In this document: positions 32,296 through 40,843 of the stretch, one piece after another
How positions within the stretch are numbered: the stretch's first letter is position 1
Layout of the letters: each line of letters begins with the position of its first letter
Notes under the pieces: generated by a model
Database searches by the model: none
What the model was told of the DNA's origin: nothing
Seen by the model: only the letters and a program-made list of their open reading frames with translations
Origin: a virus
Length of the DNA: 64,000 nucleotides
Strand: one strand, 5' to 3'
Virus record (IMG/VR): IMGVR_UViG_3300008954_000025
Span: 1 to 64,000 of that record
Program-made: the position numbers and the translations under genes

Positions 32296-33264
32296 TCAGT
32301 TGCAGCCGTCGCAGATGGAGAGCTGCCGGCGTCCGCCACGCTCGCGGGTGGTTTGGTACAGGTCGCTGTTGACGATCTCCAGCAGGCTCCCAACCTCGAC
32401 CACGTTGCCGAGCTCCAGTTCGTAGTTCATGTCGTGGCAGCAGATTGTCACGTTCCCGTGGGGACTGATCGACGGGCGCCGTGCGTGCCGGCAGCCACCG
32501 CGGTTGCTGACGAGGCGCGTCTTACCGTCTATCTGCTTAGTGGTCACGCGAGCGCGCCAGGTGCGGTTGGTGGGCAGCGCGGTCAGCGCCTCCTCGTGCT
32601 GCTCCTCGGTCATCGCGCCGATCTTGTACAAGCCCATCTGTTTGGGCTGCCACTGCGGCAAGCCGTAGCTCGTGATCTGCTTCTGCAGCGCAGCCAGCTC
32701 GTGCTCGTTCCACGCCGTGACGATCGACGCGCCGGTGGTGTAGAGGCCGGGTGTGTCGCTGCGCCTCTGTTCCCCTCGCCGCTGCACCATAGCGCCCAGT
32801 GTCTGCAGGTTCTGCTTCTGCTGACTGATGTTGATCCGGCCTGCGATCTTGAGCGCCGTCTCCTTTTCGAGCGAGTCGACTTCGTAGACGATGCGGAGCT
32901 GCTTGCCGTGCGACTTGAACACGTCGCACATGGCGTCGATGCGCGCCCAGTCGACGGAGACCGCAAGTTTACTTGCGATTTCTGTCGTCATCCCACTGTC
33001 GGCGACGTGCTCCAGCAACTCGTAGATGTCGGGGTGAGCGAAGGACTCGCCGGCTTGATAGACGATCGCACGCGAGAAGCCCTCAGCCTTCATGATGTCG
33101 ATGATCTGCTTGAACATCGGCGTGGGCATGACCGCGTTGGTTCCTGTCTGCCAGCGCTGGTGGTGGCAGTAAACGCAGCGGTGGGGGCACACAGAGCAGA
33201 CGTCGACGAGGCTAGTTTTGGGCCGCCAGGGGTATTGCGCGAGGTCCGCTGCAGAGGTGGTCAT
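32296..33264 (-). CDS. Radical SAM enzyme with C-terminal cysteine cluster
   Basis: The 322-residue protein carries CPHRCVYC near residues 26-33, the C-x3-C-x2-C that binds the [4Fe-4S] cluster cleaving SAM. Then follow YQAGESFAHPDIYELL and a TIM-barrel-like core. The C-terminus has SPHGNVTICCHDMNYELELG and CDGC, recalling the auxiliary-cluster region of SPASM or twitch proteins. ATG 33264 was chosen over upstream starts because Pro/Arg-rich sequence precedes it and a promoter-like TGC-TAGGCT lies 7 bases before. It is the only leftward gene between 1 and 61 kb. It may modify a sugar, peptide or nucleotide; the substrate is unknown. Confidence 0.8.
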   Translation of the reverse strand: MTTSAADLAQYPWRPKTSLVDVCSVCPHRCVYCHHQRWQTGTNAVMPTPMFKQIIDIMKAEGFSRAIVYQAGESFAHPDIYELLEHVADSGMTTEIASKLAVSVDWARIDAMCDVFKSHGKQLRIVYEVDSLEKETALKIAGRINISQQKQNLQTLGAMVQRRGEQRRSDTPGLYTTGASIVTAWNEHELAALQKQITSYGLPQWQPKQMGLYKIGAMTEEQHEEALTALPTNRTWRARVTTKQIDGKTRLVSNRGGCRHARRPSISPHGNVTICCHDMNYELELGNVVEVGSLLEIVNSDLYQTTRERGGRRQLSICDGCN

Positions 33265-33271
33265 CCTGGCC

Positions 33272-33280
33272 AGCCTAGCA
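33272..33280 (-). promoter_or_regulatory. Extended -10 promoter for the radical SAM gene
   Basis: On the minus strand TGC-TAGGCT ends 7 bases before ATG 33264. No ribosome site lies between. It gives this opposite-strand gene its own, probably leaderless, transcript. Confidence 0.4.
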
Positions 33281-33299
33281 CACGGCTGCGAGGGGCGGA

Positions 33300-33845
33300 G
33301 TGATCCGCTACGCCGAAAAGGTCGGGCGCGCTGTGTCCCTGGCGCGGTGCGTGCCGGAGTTGTTCGCGGAGGGGCAGCGCTCGGTCCTGTACGTTGGGGC
33401 GCGTGCGTCACGGACCGAGTTCGCCGAAGACCTCGCTGCAGCCGGCGCCACGATCGACGTGCTCGAAGCGTGGGCGCAGAACGTCGCCGACTTGCGGGAG
33501 GCCGCGCCGTCTTGGCTGCGGCACGTGTTCCATCACGACGTCCGCGACGTGGATCTGCTACCCGCGCTGCACTACGACGTGGTCTTCTGGTGGCACGGTC
33601 CCGAGCACGTCACGCGGCTCGAGGCGCAGCGCACCGCGGTCAAGCTCCAGCGCATCGCGCCGCTCGTCGTGCTCGGCTGTCCGTGGGGCGACTATCCGCA
33701 GGGCGCGCTCGGCGGCAACCCGTACGAGGTCCACCAGTGGGCCCCCGAACCGGAGGAGTTCGAGGCGCTCGGCTTCGACGCCGAGGTGCTCCCACCGAGG
33801 GGCCGCGGCGGCAACATCCTGTCGTGGTGGCGCAAGAGAGGTTGA
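33300..33845 (+). CDS. Methyltransferase-fold protein, possibly non-catalytic
   Basis: The 181-residue protein starts at GTG 33300, divergent from the radical SAM gene. SVLYVGARASRTEFAEDLAA looks like a Rossmann strand-loop-helix but lacks the usual G-x-G-x-G. TIDVLEAWAQNVADL gives a strand-2 acidic residue, and YDVVFWWHGPEHVTRLEAQR resembles strand 4. It resembles proteins that sense or modify small molecules within glycan loci. Catalysis is uncertain because motif I is degenerate. Confidence 0.5.
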   Translation: MIRYAEKVGRAVSLARCVPELFAEGQRSVLYVGARASRTEFAEDLAAAGATIDVLEAWAQNVADLREAAPSWLRHVFHHDVRDVDLLPALHYDVVFWWHGPEHVTRLEAQRTAVKLQRIAPLVVLGCPWGDYPQGALGGNPYEVHQWAPEPEEFEALGFDAEVLPPRGRGGNILSWWRKRG

Positions 33846-33846
33846 C

Positions 33847-34485
33847 GTGACGAGCTACGACCCACTGACCTACTGGACCGAGCGCACGCGCAAGTTGCTG
33901 GACACCGACAACCCGGCGCTGGTGCATCGCGACCGGAGTCTCGAGGTCGACGTCAAGACGGCTGACTGGCTGCGTGCGGTCCTGCTGTCTGAAGAGCTGC
34001 GCCTTGGCCATAAGCCGTCGATCCTCGAGGTCGGCTGCGGGTTCGGGCGCTGGTCGCAGATCCTGAAGTCGCGGTACGCCCGCTACGTCGGCGCCGACAT
34101 CGTAGCTGACCGCGTGCAGGTCGCGCTGGACGACTACGCGGCGGACAACGTCGACTTCGTCGTCGTGGCGGCCGACGGTCGGTGGGATGTGCAGGCGCCA
34201 GCGGACGTTGTCCCGGTCGACGTCGTCATGTCGATCACCGTGCTGCAGCACGTCGACTTCGACACCACCGCCCGCCTGCTGCAGACCATGGACCGGCACC
34301 TCAAGCCTGGCGGCGCCGCGCTGCTCGCCGAGTGGCGCATGTACGACGAGCCACAACAGATGCTGGACGCGCGAACGCACGAGGCGCACATGTTGCCGAA
34401 GTCGATACCCGAGCTGCGTGCAGTCGTCCCGGACCTCAACTGGACCGGGCGCCAAGGCCGCTTCATCTTGAGGAAGCCAGAATGA
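33847..34485 (+). CDS. Class I SAM-dependent methyltransferase
   Basis: The 212-residue protein has SILEVGCGFGRWSQILKSRY (motif I, complete), YVGADIVADRVQVALDDYA, VDFVVVAADG, DVVMSITVLQHVDFDTTARL and PGGAALLAEWRMYDEPQQ, all in canonical order. It starts at GTG 33847, one base after the upstream stop. The end overlaps the next gene by 4 bases. Sugar or lipid methylation fits the context; the acceptor cannot be read from sequence. Confidence 0.78.
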   Translation: MTSYDPLTYWTERTRKLLDTDNPALVHRDRSLEVDVKTADWLRAVLLSEELRLGHKPSILEVGCGFGRWSQILKSRYARYVGADIVADRVQVALDDYAADNVDFVVVAADGRWDVQAPADVVPVDVVMSITVLQHVDFDTTARLLQTMDRHLKPGGAALLAEWRMYDEPQQMLDARTHEAHMLPKSIPELRAVVPDLNWTGRQGRFILRKPE

Positions 34486-35489
34486 AGATCGTCAGCGTTT
34501 GCCGAACCTATCCGACGCAGCGTCCGGGCGGCATGCCGCACGTCACGCAGGACCGTGCAAGAGCGCTTGCGCGAGCTGGTCACGACGTCACGGTCGTGAC
34601 CACGAGCCTGAAGGACGACGGCCGAACCGAGCTGGACGATGACGGCGTGCGTGTCGTGCATACGGCCTGCCCGTCGCAGGCGTACACGCCGCTGTTCGCC
34701 GAGCGGTGCCGCTGGGAGTGCGAGGACCTCGCGCCGGACGTGATCCACCTCGACAGCTTCGACCGCGCGCGGCCGTGGTGGGTCGGCCTGTCGGCGCGCA
34801 CCGTGGTGACGATGCACGGCTTCGGCGTGGGCGCGATGCTCACGTCGTGGAACAAGTTCCTGGCCGGAGGCCGCACGGCGCCGATGCCGGACTGGTCCGC
34901 GCTGCGCGACGAGGCGGACGTGCTGCAGACGTTCGATCGGGTCTTGGCCATCTCGACCCACGAGCAGTGGATGCTGTCGGACGTGTACAACCTGCAGGAC
35001 CGCGTGCGCTTGGTGCCTAACCCGATCGCGCCGTACTTCTTCGACATGCCGTGGCCCGTACCGGCCGTGCCGGCGGCCCCATTCGTGTGCATCGGGAACC
35101 CCGGCACCAGCGGCAATCGCGACTTCGGCCGGGTCCGCGACGCGGCGCGAGCAGCTGGCGTACCGCTCGAGGTCATCACTGGCGTGGAGCGCTCCCGCAT
35201 CCCGCAGATGCTCGACGAGAGTCAGGGGCTCGTGCTGCCGACGCTGTGGTCGCAGGGCTACGACCTCGCTGTGGCCGAAGCTCTAGCGCGTCGGCGCCCC
35301 GTCATCGTCTCGGGTACCGGCTCGTACTGGCACCTGCGCGCTCCGTACGTTCGCGTCATCCCGCGCGCGGCCGCGTTAGACGTACTTGTTGAGGCGCTCC
35401 AAGCAGCACTACCGGAAGTGCCCGCCGGCGCCGCGGACGACCACCGCCCCAACCGGCACGTCGACGCATGGGAGGCCGCTCTTGCCTGA
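34482..35489 (+). CDS. Glycosyltransferase, GT-B fold (GT4-like)
   Basis: The 335-residue protein begins IVSVCRTYPTQRPGGMPHVT, the glycine-rich loop that binds acceptor or phosphate in GT4 enzymes. TVVTMHGFGVGAML and AISTHEQWMLSDVYNL follow, then a C-terminal domain with SRIPQMLDESQGLVLPTLWS and YDLAVAEALARRRPVIVSGT. The Glu of the E-x7-E region is partly conserved. ATG 34482 overlaps the upstream stop (ATGA) and its stop lies inside the next frame. Confidence 0.72.
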   Translation: MKIVSVCRTYPTQRPGGMPHVTQDRARALARAGHDVTVVTTSLKDDGRTELDDDGVRVVHTACPSQAYTPLFAERCRWECEDLAPDVIHLDSFDRARPWWVGLSARTVVTMHGFGVGAMLTSWNKFLAGGRTAPMPDWSALRDEADVLQTFDRVLAISTHEQWMLSDVYNLQDRVRLVPNPIAPYFFDMPWPVPAVPAAPFVCIGNPGTSGNRDFGRVRDAARAAGVPLEVITGVERSRIPQMLDESQGLVLPTLWSQGYDLAVAEALARRRPVIVSGTGSYWHLRAPYVRVIPRAAALDVLVEALQAALPEVPAGAADDHRPNRHVDAWEAALA

Positions 35490-36798
35490 TCGCGCACTCG
35501 CTGTCTTCGGCCACAGCCGCCCCGAACTGCTGCGTCGCGTGCTCGCGCAGGTGCCCCAGCTCGACGGCGCGAACGAGTTCGACCTGTGGTGCTTCATCGA
35601 CGGCCCAAGGGAGCACGACGCGGAGCTGGTGCAGCAGTGCGAGGCTGTAGCTCGCGCCGTCGTCCCTCGGGAGCGGTTGGTCGTGCGCGGCAAGAATCTC
35701 GGTGTCGGCCTGCACCAGACCGGGGCGCGTCGATTCTTGTTCGAGGAGCAGGGCTACGACGCCGTGCTGCAAGTCGAAGACGACGTCGAGCTCTCACCCT
35801 GCGCGCTCACGGCGCTCGGCGCGCTGCACCATGCGAAGCCGGGTCTGGTAGGCCACAGCTTCATGGACACGCGCAGCTCGCGTGAGAAGCTGGGCGCGCT
35901 TCGGGACGTGCGTCCTGGAGCGGCGCTGCTGTGTGCGCTGATCACCGGCGAGGTGTACGACGCGACGGCCGGGACGATGGACGCGTACGCCGAGCGCTTC
36001 CTCATGCCGCTGCACCAGCGCGGGCGCCCGTACAAGTGGCGGGACGACGCAGCCATCCGCAAGTTCCTGTCGGACCTCGTCGGCCACGACGTGACGTCGC
36101 TGTACCCGACGAGCCAGGACGCCGTGCTGCTCGCCGCGTGCGTCGCGGCCGACGTGCCCGTCTGGTCGCCGACGGTGAACCACATTCGGCACGTCGTCGA
36201 CACTGGCGAGCACGTGCTGCCCAGCTCGGACGTGGGCATTGCCTGTCGACGGACCAAGCTCGACCTCTTCCCTGGTGCGGTGGCGGTCACTGCGCTGTCG
36301 GACCCGCAGCTGGACGACACGTCCCCTCCGCTGGGCAGCCAGCGCAGCTACCTGCACGTGAGCCTGCTGCAGCTGTACACCGAGGCCCGGCCGGAGACCG
36401 CGATTCAGTACGGCATCACGCCGGCGACGCCTGTGCTATTGGGCCTGACCGGGGGCGAGCTCCACACGGTCGAGGTCGAGCGCGCGTGGCAGGAGCGCGT
36501 GGCGTTCGACCTCCCGGCGCGGAGCTTCGGGCGCTGGTGCCCGCATGGAGGGCGGTCGTTCGCAGGCGTGGCGCGGCTGGACGATGCACTGGCCCGGGTC
36601 CCTGGGCTGCCGAGGGAAGCCGACCTGGTGCTCGTGAACGCGCCGGCCGGCAGTGCGTGCTTGCGAGCCGCGGCGCGGCGCGTCGCCCCCGGCGGCCTGC
36701 TACTGACTGACGATCCGCGTGCCCGGCCCCCTAGCGGTCCGTGGCACCGCATAGACATCGACGGCGGAGCCGCGTTCCGTCGCACGGAGGACTCATGA
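35482..36798 (+). CDS. GT-A glycosyltransferase-like protein with C-terminal extra domain
   Basis: The 438-residue protein starts at TTG 35482, chosen because it overlaps the upstream stop by 8 bases and begins right at RALAVFGHSRPELLRRVL. LWCFIDGPREHDAELVQQ and DAVLQVEDDVELSPCALTAL (a D-D-x-E metal site) recall GlcNAc-transferase-I-type GT-A folds. Residues beyond about 310 form a second Rossmann-like part (ATPVLLGLTGGELHTVEVE, APGGLLLTDDPRARPP) resembling a methyltransferase remnant. It closes the island and overlaps the next ATG. Confidence 0.6.
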   Translation: MPDRALAVFGHSRPELLRRVLAQVPQLDGANEFDLWCFIDGPREHDAELVQQCEAVARAVVPRERLVVRGKNLGVGLHQTGARRFLFEEQGYDAVLQVEDDVELSPCALTALGALHHAKPGLVGHSFMDTRSSREKLGALRDVRPGAALLCALITGEVYDATAGTMDAYAERFLMPLHQRGRPYKWRDDAAIRKFLSDLVGHDVTSLYPTSQDAVLLAACVAADVPVWSPTVNHIRHVVDTGEHVLPSSDVGIACRRTKLDLFPGAVAVTALSDPQLDDTSPPLGSQRSYLHVSLLQLYTEARPETAIQYGITPATPVLLGLTGGELHTVEVERAWQERVAFDLPARSFGRWCPHGGRSFAGVARLDDALARVPGLPREADLVLVNAPAGSACLRAAARRVAPGGLLLTDDPRARPPSGPWHRIDIDGGAAFRRTEDS

Positions 36799-37244
36799 GC
36801 AACGTAGAAGACACCGGTGGCCGCGAGCCTGCCGAGGGGCTCCGGAAGCAGCGGCGTGCCGAGGCGGCCGCGCGCCGGCGCGCCGCGGCCAAGGATCGCC
36901 CACCCGCGGAGCCGTGTTGGGGCCAGGTGGTTGCGGTGGAGCCGGCCGACATCGACCGCTTCGCCGCCCTGCACCAGAAGTCGCAGGCCGAGCGGCTCCG
37001 GTTCGCGGACATGGCAGCCAGCGCGATGCAGCAGCTGGCCCCGCAGCTCCTGGCAATGGGCGAGGCGAACAAGGAGGTCCGCGGCGTGTTGACGCACCTC
37101 GCCGAGAAGTATCGCATCACCCCCGAGGAGCGGGGCGCGGACGCTGTGTGGGAGCTGCTGCCGGCTGAAGGCGGCTTCGTCCGCCGCGATGAGGTCCCCG
37201 AAGTCCCGGTGCCGCCCGCGCCGGACACCCCGGACGACCCTTAG
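36795..37244 (+). CDS. Helical protein at the island-neck junction
   Basis: The 149-residue protein starts at ATG 36795, overlapping the upstream stop. An Arg/Ala-rich basic segment (KQRRAEAAARRRAAAKDR) precedes a helix-rich middle (FAALHQKSQAERLRFADMAA) and a Pro-rich acidic end (VPVPPAPDTPDDP). No family is recognised. It could be a small assembly protein for the neck genes that follow or the last gene of the sugar operon. Confidence 0.5.
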   Translation: MSNVEDTGGREPAEGLRKQRRAEAAARRRAAAKDRPPAEPCWGQVVAVEPADIDRFAALHQKSQAERLRFADMAASAMQQLAPQLLAMGEANKEVRGVLTHLAEKYRITPEERGADAVWELLPAEGGFVRRDEVPEVPVPPAPDTPDDP

Positions 37245-37254
37245 CCCGCTGCTG

Positions 37255-37263
37255 TGGTAGGCT
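37255..37263 (+). promoter_or_regulatory. Extended -10 promoter before the neck-tail operon
   Basis: TGG-TAGGCT lies in the 28-base gap after the island, 9 bases before GTG 37273. No clear -35 or ribosome site is seen. It is the natural start for the neck and tail transcript. Confidence 0.35.
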
Positions 37264-37272
37264 AAGACCGCC

Positions 37273-38352
37273 GTGTCTGGGCCGGCCGTCATCAACTTCA
37301 TCGTCCAGAACTTGGGGGCCGTCCGCCAGTTCTACGACGAGATCCGCGTACACCGGAGCGTTACGGGCCGCGCAGGGCCCTACGTCGAGGTCACCGCGGC
37401 CGGCGTCGCCGAGTACCCGCGGATCCCGCTCGAGGACGACAAGGTCGTCTACGAGTTTGCCCATCGGCAGGGGGACCCGACTGACTGGTATCGGGTCTCC
37501 TACAGCCTCTCCACCGACGCTACGGGTACGGTGGAGTCGTCACAGTGCGACCCGGTCCGGGCCGACTTGGAGCAGGTCCGCGACGTCATCACCGCGCAGG
37601 AGATCAAGACCAATTTCCTGTTCGGTCTGGACCTGACCGACGACCGCGGCGAGGAGCTGCCCGACAGTGTGTACGAGTGGTACGCGCTCGCGGCCACCGA
37701 CCTGCTGGAGTCCCAGCTCGACATCGCCATCCGGACCCGCACCATCGACAGCTCGGCCGTCGACGGCGGCGTCAGCGCGCCCGGCGACGAGTTCCAGGAC
37801 TTCTTGGTGCAGGAGTACTACAAGTTCATCTGGCTGCAGCTCGACCGGTACCCCGTCATCAGCGTCGACCGGATCCGGCTGGTGCTGCCCAACGGGCAGG
37901 AGATCATCAACTTCGACACGAGCTGGTTCAAGGTGCTCCAGGCCAAGGGCCAGGTGATGATCATCCCCAGCTCCGGCTCGACCGCCACGATCACGCTGGG
38001 ACAGAGCGGCGCGTGGCTGCCGCTCGTGTACGGCTGGACCGACTTCATCCCCGACGTGTTCGAGATCCGCTACACGGCCGGCTTCGCTAACGGCGTGCCG
38101 CCCGCGCTCAAGAACCTCGTCGGCAAGATGGCCGCGATCGGACCGCTGGCGATCCTCGGCGACCTGATCATCGGCGCCGGTATCGCCGAGCAGAACATCT
38201 CGATGGACGGGCTGATGCAGAACGTCCGGAGCACCGCGTCGGCGACCAACTCCGGGTTCGGCGCGCGGATCCGCCAGTACCTGGCCGAGATCAAGCAGGA
38301 GCGCAAAGACCTCTACCGCTTCTACCGCGGTATCCCGCTGCAGGTGGCGTAG
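37273..38352 (+). CDS. Head-tail connector (adaptor) protein
   Basis: The 359-residue protein opens the neck cluster. A helical core (DSVYEWYALAATDLLESQLD) and TNFLFGLDLTDDRGEELPDS match the style of adaptor proteins that bind below the portal. Beta-rich regions (ISVDRIRLVLPNGQEIINFD) and the late IRYTAGFANGVPPALKNLVG are typical of such connector families. GTG 37273 is the first start after the gap. The function is inferred from this motif and gene order. Confidence 0.6.
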   Translation: MSGPAVINFIVQNLGAVRQFYDEIRVHRSVTGRAGPYVEVTAAGVAEYPRIPLEDDKVVYEFAHRQGDPTDWYRVSYSLSTDATGTVESSQCDPVRADLEQVRDVITAQEIKTNFLFGLDLTDDRGEELPDSVYEWYALAATDLLESQLDIAIRTRTIDSSAVDGGVSAPGDEFQDFLVQEYYKFIWLQLDRYPVISVDRIRLVLPNGQEIINFDTSWFKVLQAKGQVMIIPSSGSTATITLGQSGAWLPLVYGWTDFIPDVFEIRYTAGFANGVPPALKNLVGKMAAIGPLAILGDLIIGAGIAEQNISMDGLMQNVRSTASATNSGFGARIRQYLAEIKQERKDLYRFYRGIPLQVA

Positions 38353-39155
38353 TGGGCGTGAAGAGCGACGTCGTCGGGCTGCCCTTCAAGCTCAACCCGC
38401 GCGTGGACTTCGAGATCGCGCGGTTCGAGAAGCTCGTCGAGCGGAGCCCTCGCTTCGTCTGGGAGCGCAGCGCGCTGTGCCCGTGCGCCAACAACAACAC
38501 GCAGACGCAGCAGGCCGACGTGACGTGCGTGCTGTGCGGCGGTGCTGGCTTCTTCTGGTTCGGGCCCAACGGCTACGTCGTCGATGAGGACGTGGTGGGC
38601 GCGCTCACCCAGACGCAGAAGAGCGTGCAGGCGCGGAACGACGGCGCGATCATCCGGGGCTTCATGGCGAGCGCCCAGATGATGCAGACCGGCTACGACC
38701 GGCTGGGCGGCTGGTTCTGGGGCCAGATGCGCATCACCGTGCGGCCGGAGAACAAGCTCGGCTACTACGATCGACTCATCAACCTGGACGAGTCGATCGT
38801 GTTCACCGAGACGCTGGAGGTCGACGGCGCAGCGACGACGCAGCTGCGGTACCCGGCCATCGACGTGTACGAGCTCCGCACGCTCACGTCGCGGTTCATC
38901 TGCGGCGTGCACTACGACGTCGTTGACGGAGACATCTCCTGGCTCGGCGGCCAGGAGCCCGACGCTGACACGCGCATCGCGGTCCACTACCTGTGCCACC
39001 CCGCGTGGATCGTCATCAACTTCCCGCACGTCGAGCGCGCGTCGACGACGCGGTCGAAGACGCGGACGGCCGCTGGCCAGCCGTCGCCGCCGCCAGTGCC
39101 GCAGTCGCTGCCGATCCACGCAGACGTCAAACTCGAGTTCGAGCGGGAGGGCTAG
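38352..39155 (+). CDS. Head-completion or neck protein with zinc-binding segment
   Basis: GTG 38352 overlaps the upstream TAG. The 267-residue protein has CPCANNNTQTQQADVTCVLC near residues 47-66, followed by GGAGFFWF, probably a zinc site stabilising a neck ring. The rest is beta-rich (KLGYYDRLINLDESIVFTET) and ends in a Pro/Ser linker. Gene order (after the connector, before gpU-like genes) supports head closure. It directly abuts the next ATG. Confidence 0.55.
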   Translation: MGVKSDVVGLPFKLNPRVDFEIARFEKLVERSPRFVWERSALCPCANNNTQTQQADVTCVLCGGAGFFWFGPNGYVVDEDVVGALTQTQKSVQARNDGAIIRGFMASAQMMQTGYDRLGGWFWGQMRITVRPENKLGYYDRLINLDESIVFTETLEVDGAATTQLRYPAIDVYELRTLTSRFICGVHYDVVDGDISWLGGQEPDADTRIAVHYLCHPAWIVINFPHVERASTTRSKTRTAAGQPSPPPVPQSLPIHADVKLEFEREG

Positions 39156-39845
39156 ATGCTGGACGTGCTGTTCGACGGCGGCCCGCGGTACGAGGACCAG
39201 ATCGAGTACGCCGCGCACGGCGTGCGGCGGGACATTTTGGAGTCCGTCGGCCGCGAGCTGCGCGAGCGGTGGGTCCAGATGGTCGAGCGCGAGGTCTCGC
39301 CCGAGATGGCGCAGATCTACATCGAGGCCATCTCGGAGCCGATCATCGTCGGGGACAGCGTGTCCGTGGAACTGGACGAGAGTCACCACGCCGTCGTCCG
39401 GACCATCGAGCACGGCCAGAACAGCACCGACATGAAGGCGGCGCTGCTCAGGTCACCGAAGGCCAAGACGGCCAAGGACGGCGGGCGGTACATCGACGTG
39501 CCGCTGGTCTACAAGGACCCGCGCATGACCGCGCAGCGCCGTGTCTTCCCGCGGGACCTGCTCCCTGCGTTCCGCGGGACCGATCCACGAGGCCGCGTGG
39601 TGCCCCGCGACGCCGACCACGGCCTGCGCGGGCTGCGCAAGGACGACCTGGAGTGGAAGAAGCAGCACCACACGCCGATGAATAGGTTCCAGGGCGTGAA
39701 GTTCCGGAGAGTCTCGGAGAAGAGCGGGAGCTGGATCTCGCAGACGACGTCGGCCCACAACTTCGCCGCGCGCATGCAGCACGTCGTGTCCATGGTCGTC
39801 GACAGCGCGATCGACAAGGAGCTGAAGCGGGGACGCCTGGGATGA
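39156..39845 (+). CDS. Neck or minor tail protein
   Basis: The 229-residue protein is mixed helical and beta, with a helix-rich start (GVRRDILESVGRELRERWVQ), a central extended basic region (LRSPKAKTAKDGGRYIDVPL) and a final helix (HVVSMVVDSAIDKELKRG). This fits HK97 gp10-like neck proteins, where a long loop binds the connector. Its stop overlaps the following ATG (ATGA). Role inferred mostly from order. Confidence 0.5.
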   Translation: MLDVLFDGGPRYEDQIEYAAHGVRRDILESVGRELRERWVQMVEREVSPEMAQIYIEAISEPIIVGDSVSVELDESHHAVVRTIEHGQNSTDMKAALLRSPKAKTAKDGGRYIDVPLVYKDPRMTAQRRVFPRDLLPAFRGTDPRGRVVPRDADHGLRGLRKDDLEWKKQHHTPMNRFQGVKFRRVSEKSGSWISQTTSAHNFAARMQHVVSMVVDSAIDKELKRGRLG

Positions 39846-40558
39846 TCGAGCGGTTCATCTACACGGCGCTGACCGACGGGCTCGCCGAGCTGACGGCCGA
39901 GCCCGTGCGCCTCGAGCGCGTCTTCGACTTCTTCATGGGGCTCGACGACGCCGAGGTCGCCAAGATCCGGACGTACTACGCCAGCGACCCGCCGAACGTC
40001 ATCCACAACTTCCCGCGCGAGAACAGCCCGTTCCCGCTGTTCGCCATCGTGCTCAAGAACGAGTCGGAGCCCACCAAGTTCCTCGGCGACTTCGCTGGCC
40101 AGATCACCGACCTGGACCTCGATGCCTACGAGGGCTTCGAGGCGGACGGCGTCGACGGCTCCGAGGTCTTCGGGTCCATCTACCAGCACTCGTTCAACAT
40201 CATGGTGTACGCCAAGCACCCCGATGTGTGCATTTGGTACTACCACCTCGCCAAGTACATCATGACGCGCGCCCGCGCCTTCTTCGTGGAGTGTGGACTG
40301 TTCGACATGGAGCTGGGCGGCCAGGACGTGGCGCCCGACCCGCGCTACATCCCGGCCTTCCTGTTCGCGCGCACCTTGCGCTTCTCCTGTCAGCGCCAGT
40401 TCGAGGTCGTCGGGGAGCCTGCGAGTGAGGCGGAGGGCGGCGGCCGGGTCCGGGCAGTGGCCGGCATCCACGTCGCGGGCGGCTCAAACACGACCGTGGA
40501 CGGTGACGACGCAGTCCCTGGGGTCAAGACGCTCGTCACGCCCTACAATACAGAGTAA
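39842..40558 (+). CDS. Tail terminator-like protein
   Basis: The 238-residue protein sits just before the sheath gene, where contractile phages place the tail terminator. It begins with a helix, then IRTYYASDPPNVIHNFPREN, and a beta-alpha core (SFNIMVYAKHPDVCIWYYHL). The end has FLFARTLRFSCQRQFEVVGE and a disordered Gly/Thr tail. It ends TAA, with AAAAGGGGAAAG before the next GTG. Assignment by position and fold pattern. Confidence 0.5.
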   Translation: MIERFIYTALTDGLAELTAEPVRLERVFDFFMGLDDAEVAKIRTYYASDPPNVIHNFPRENSPFPLFAIVLKNESEPTKFLGDFAGQITDLDLDAYEGFEADGVDGSEVFGSIYQHSFNIMVYAKHPDVCIWYYHLAKYIMTRARAFFVECGLFDMELGGQDVAPDPRYIPAFLFARTLRFSCQRQFEVVGEPASEAEGGGRVRAVAGIHVAGGSNTTVDGDDAVPGVKTLVTPYNTE

Positions 40559-40570
40559 AAGGGGAAAGAC

Positions 40571-40831
40571 GTGGCTACACGACGAACGAGGACGACCCGG
40601 GCGGCGAAGACGGCGGCCAAGACGCCCGCAGTGGCGCCCGCCCCGCCCGCCCCGCCGCAGCCTGTGCTTCCGCGCGTCAAGCTCGTGGTGTTCACGCAGA
40701 CTTCCGGTGTGCACCCCACGCGGATGGCCGGGTTCGTCCGCAGGATGCGGGGGATCCAGCCTGAGCGGCGAACAATGGTAGAGTGGCGGCAGGCGTACGA
40801 GGCGTTCCTGCGGGCCCCGATCGTAGGCTAG
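40571..40831 (+). CDS. Small basic protein before the sheath gene
   Basis: The 86-residue protein starts at GTG 40571 with a good ribosome site (AAAGGGGAAA). It has an Arg/Thr/Ala-rich N-terminus (TRRTRTTRAAKTAAKT), a Pro/Ala linker, and a short domain RVKLVVFTQTSGVHPTRMAG ending with EWRQAYEAFLRAP. No family is recognised. It may be a small structural adaptor of the tail. Confidence 0.5.
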   Translation: MATRRTRTTRAAKTAAKTPAVAPAPPAPPQPVLPRVKLVVFTQTSGVHPTRMAGFVRRMRGIQPERRTMVEWRQAYEAFLRAPIVG

Positions 40832-40843
40832 AGGTACTGAGAG

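Noticed and set aside
40775-40786. TGG-TAGAGT as a promoter for the sheath gene
   Set aside because: It lies within the preceding coding sequence, about 60 bases from the sheath start, and does not share the short offset of the others.
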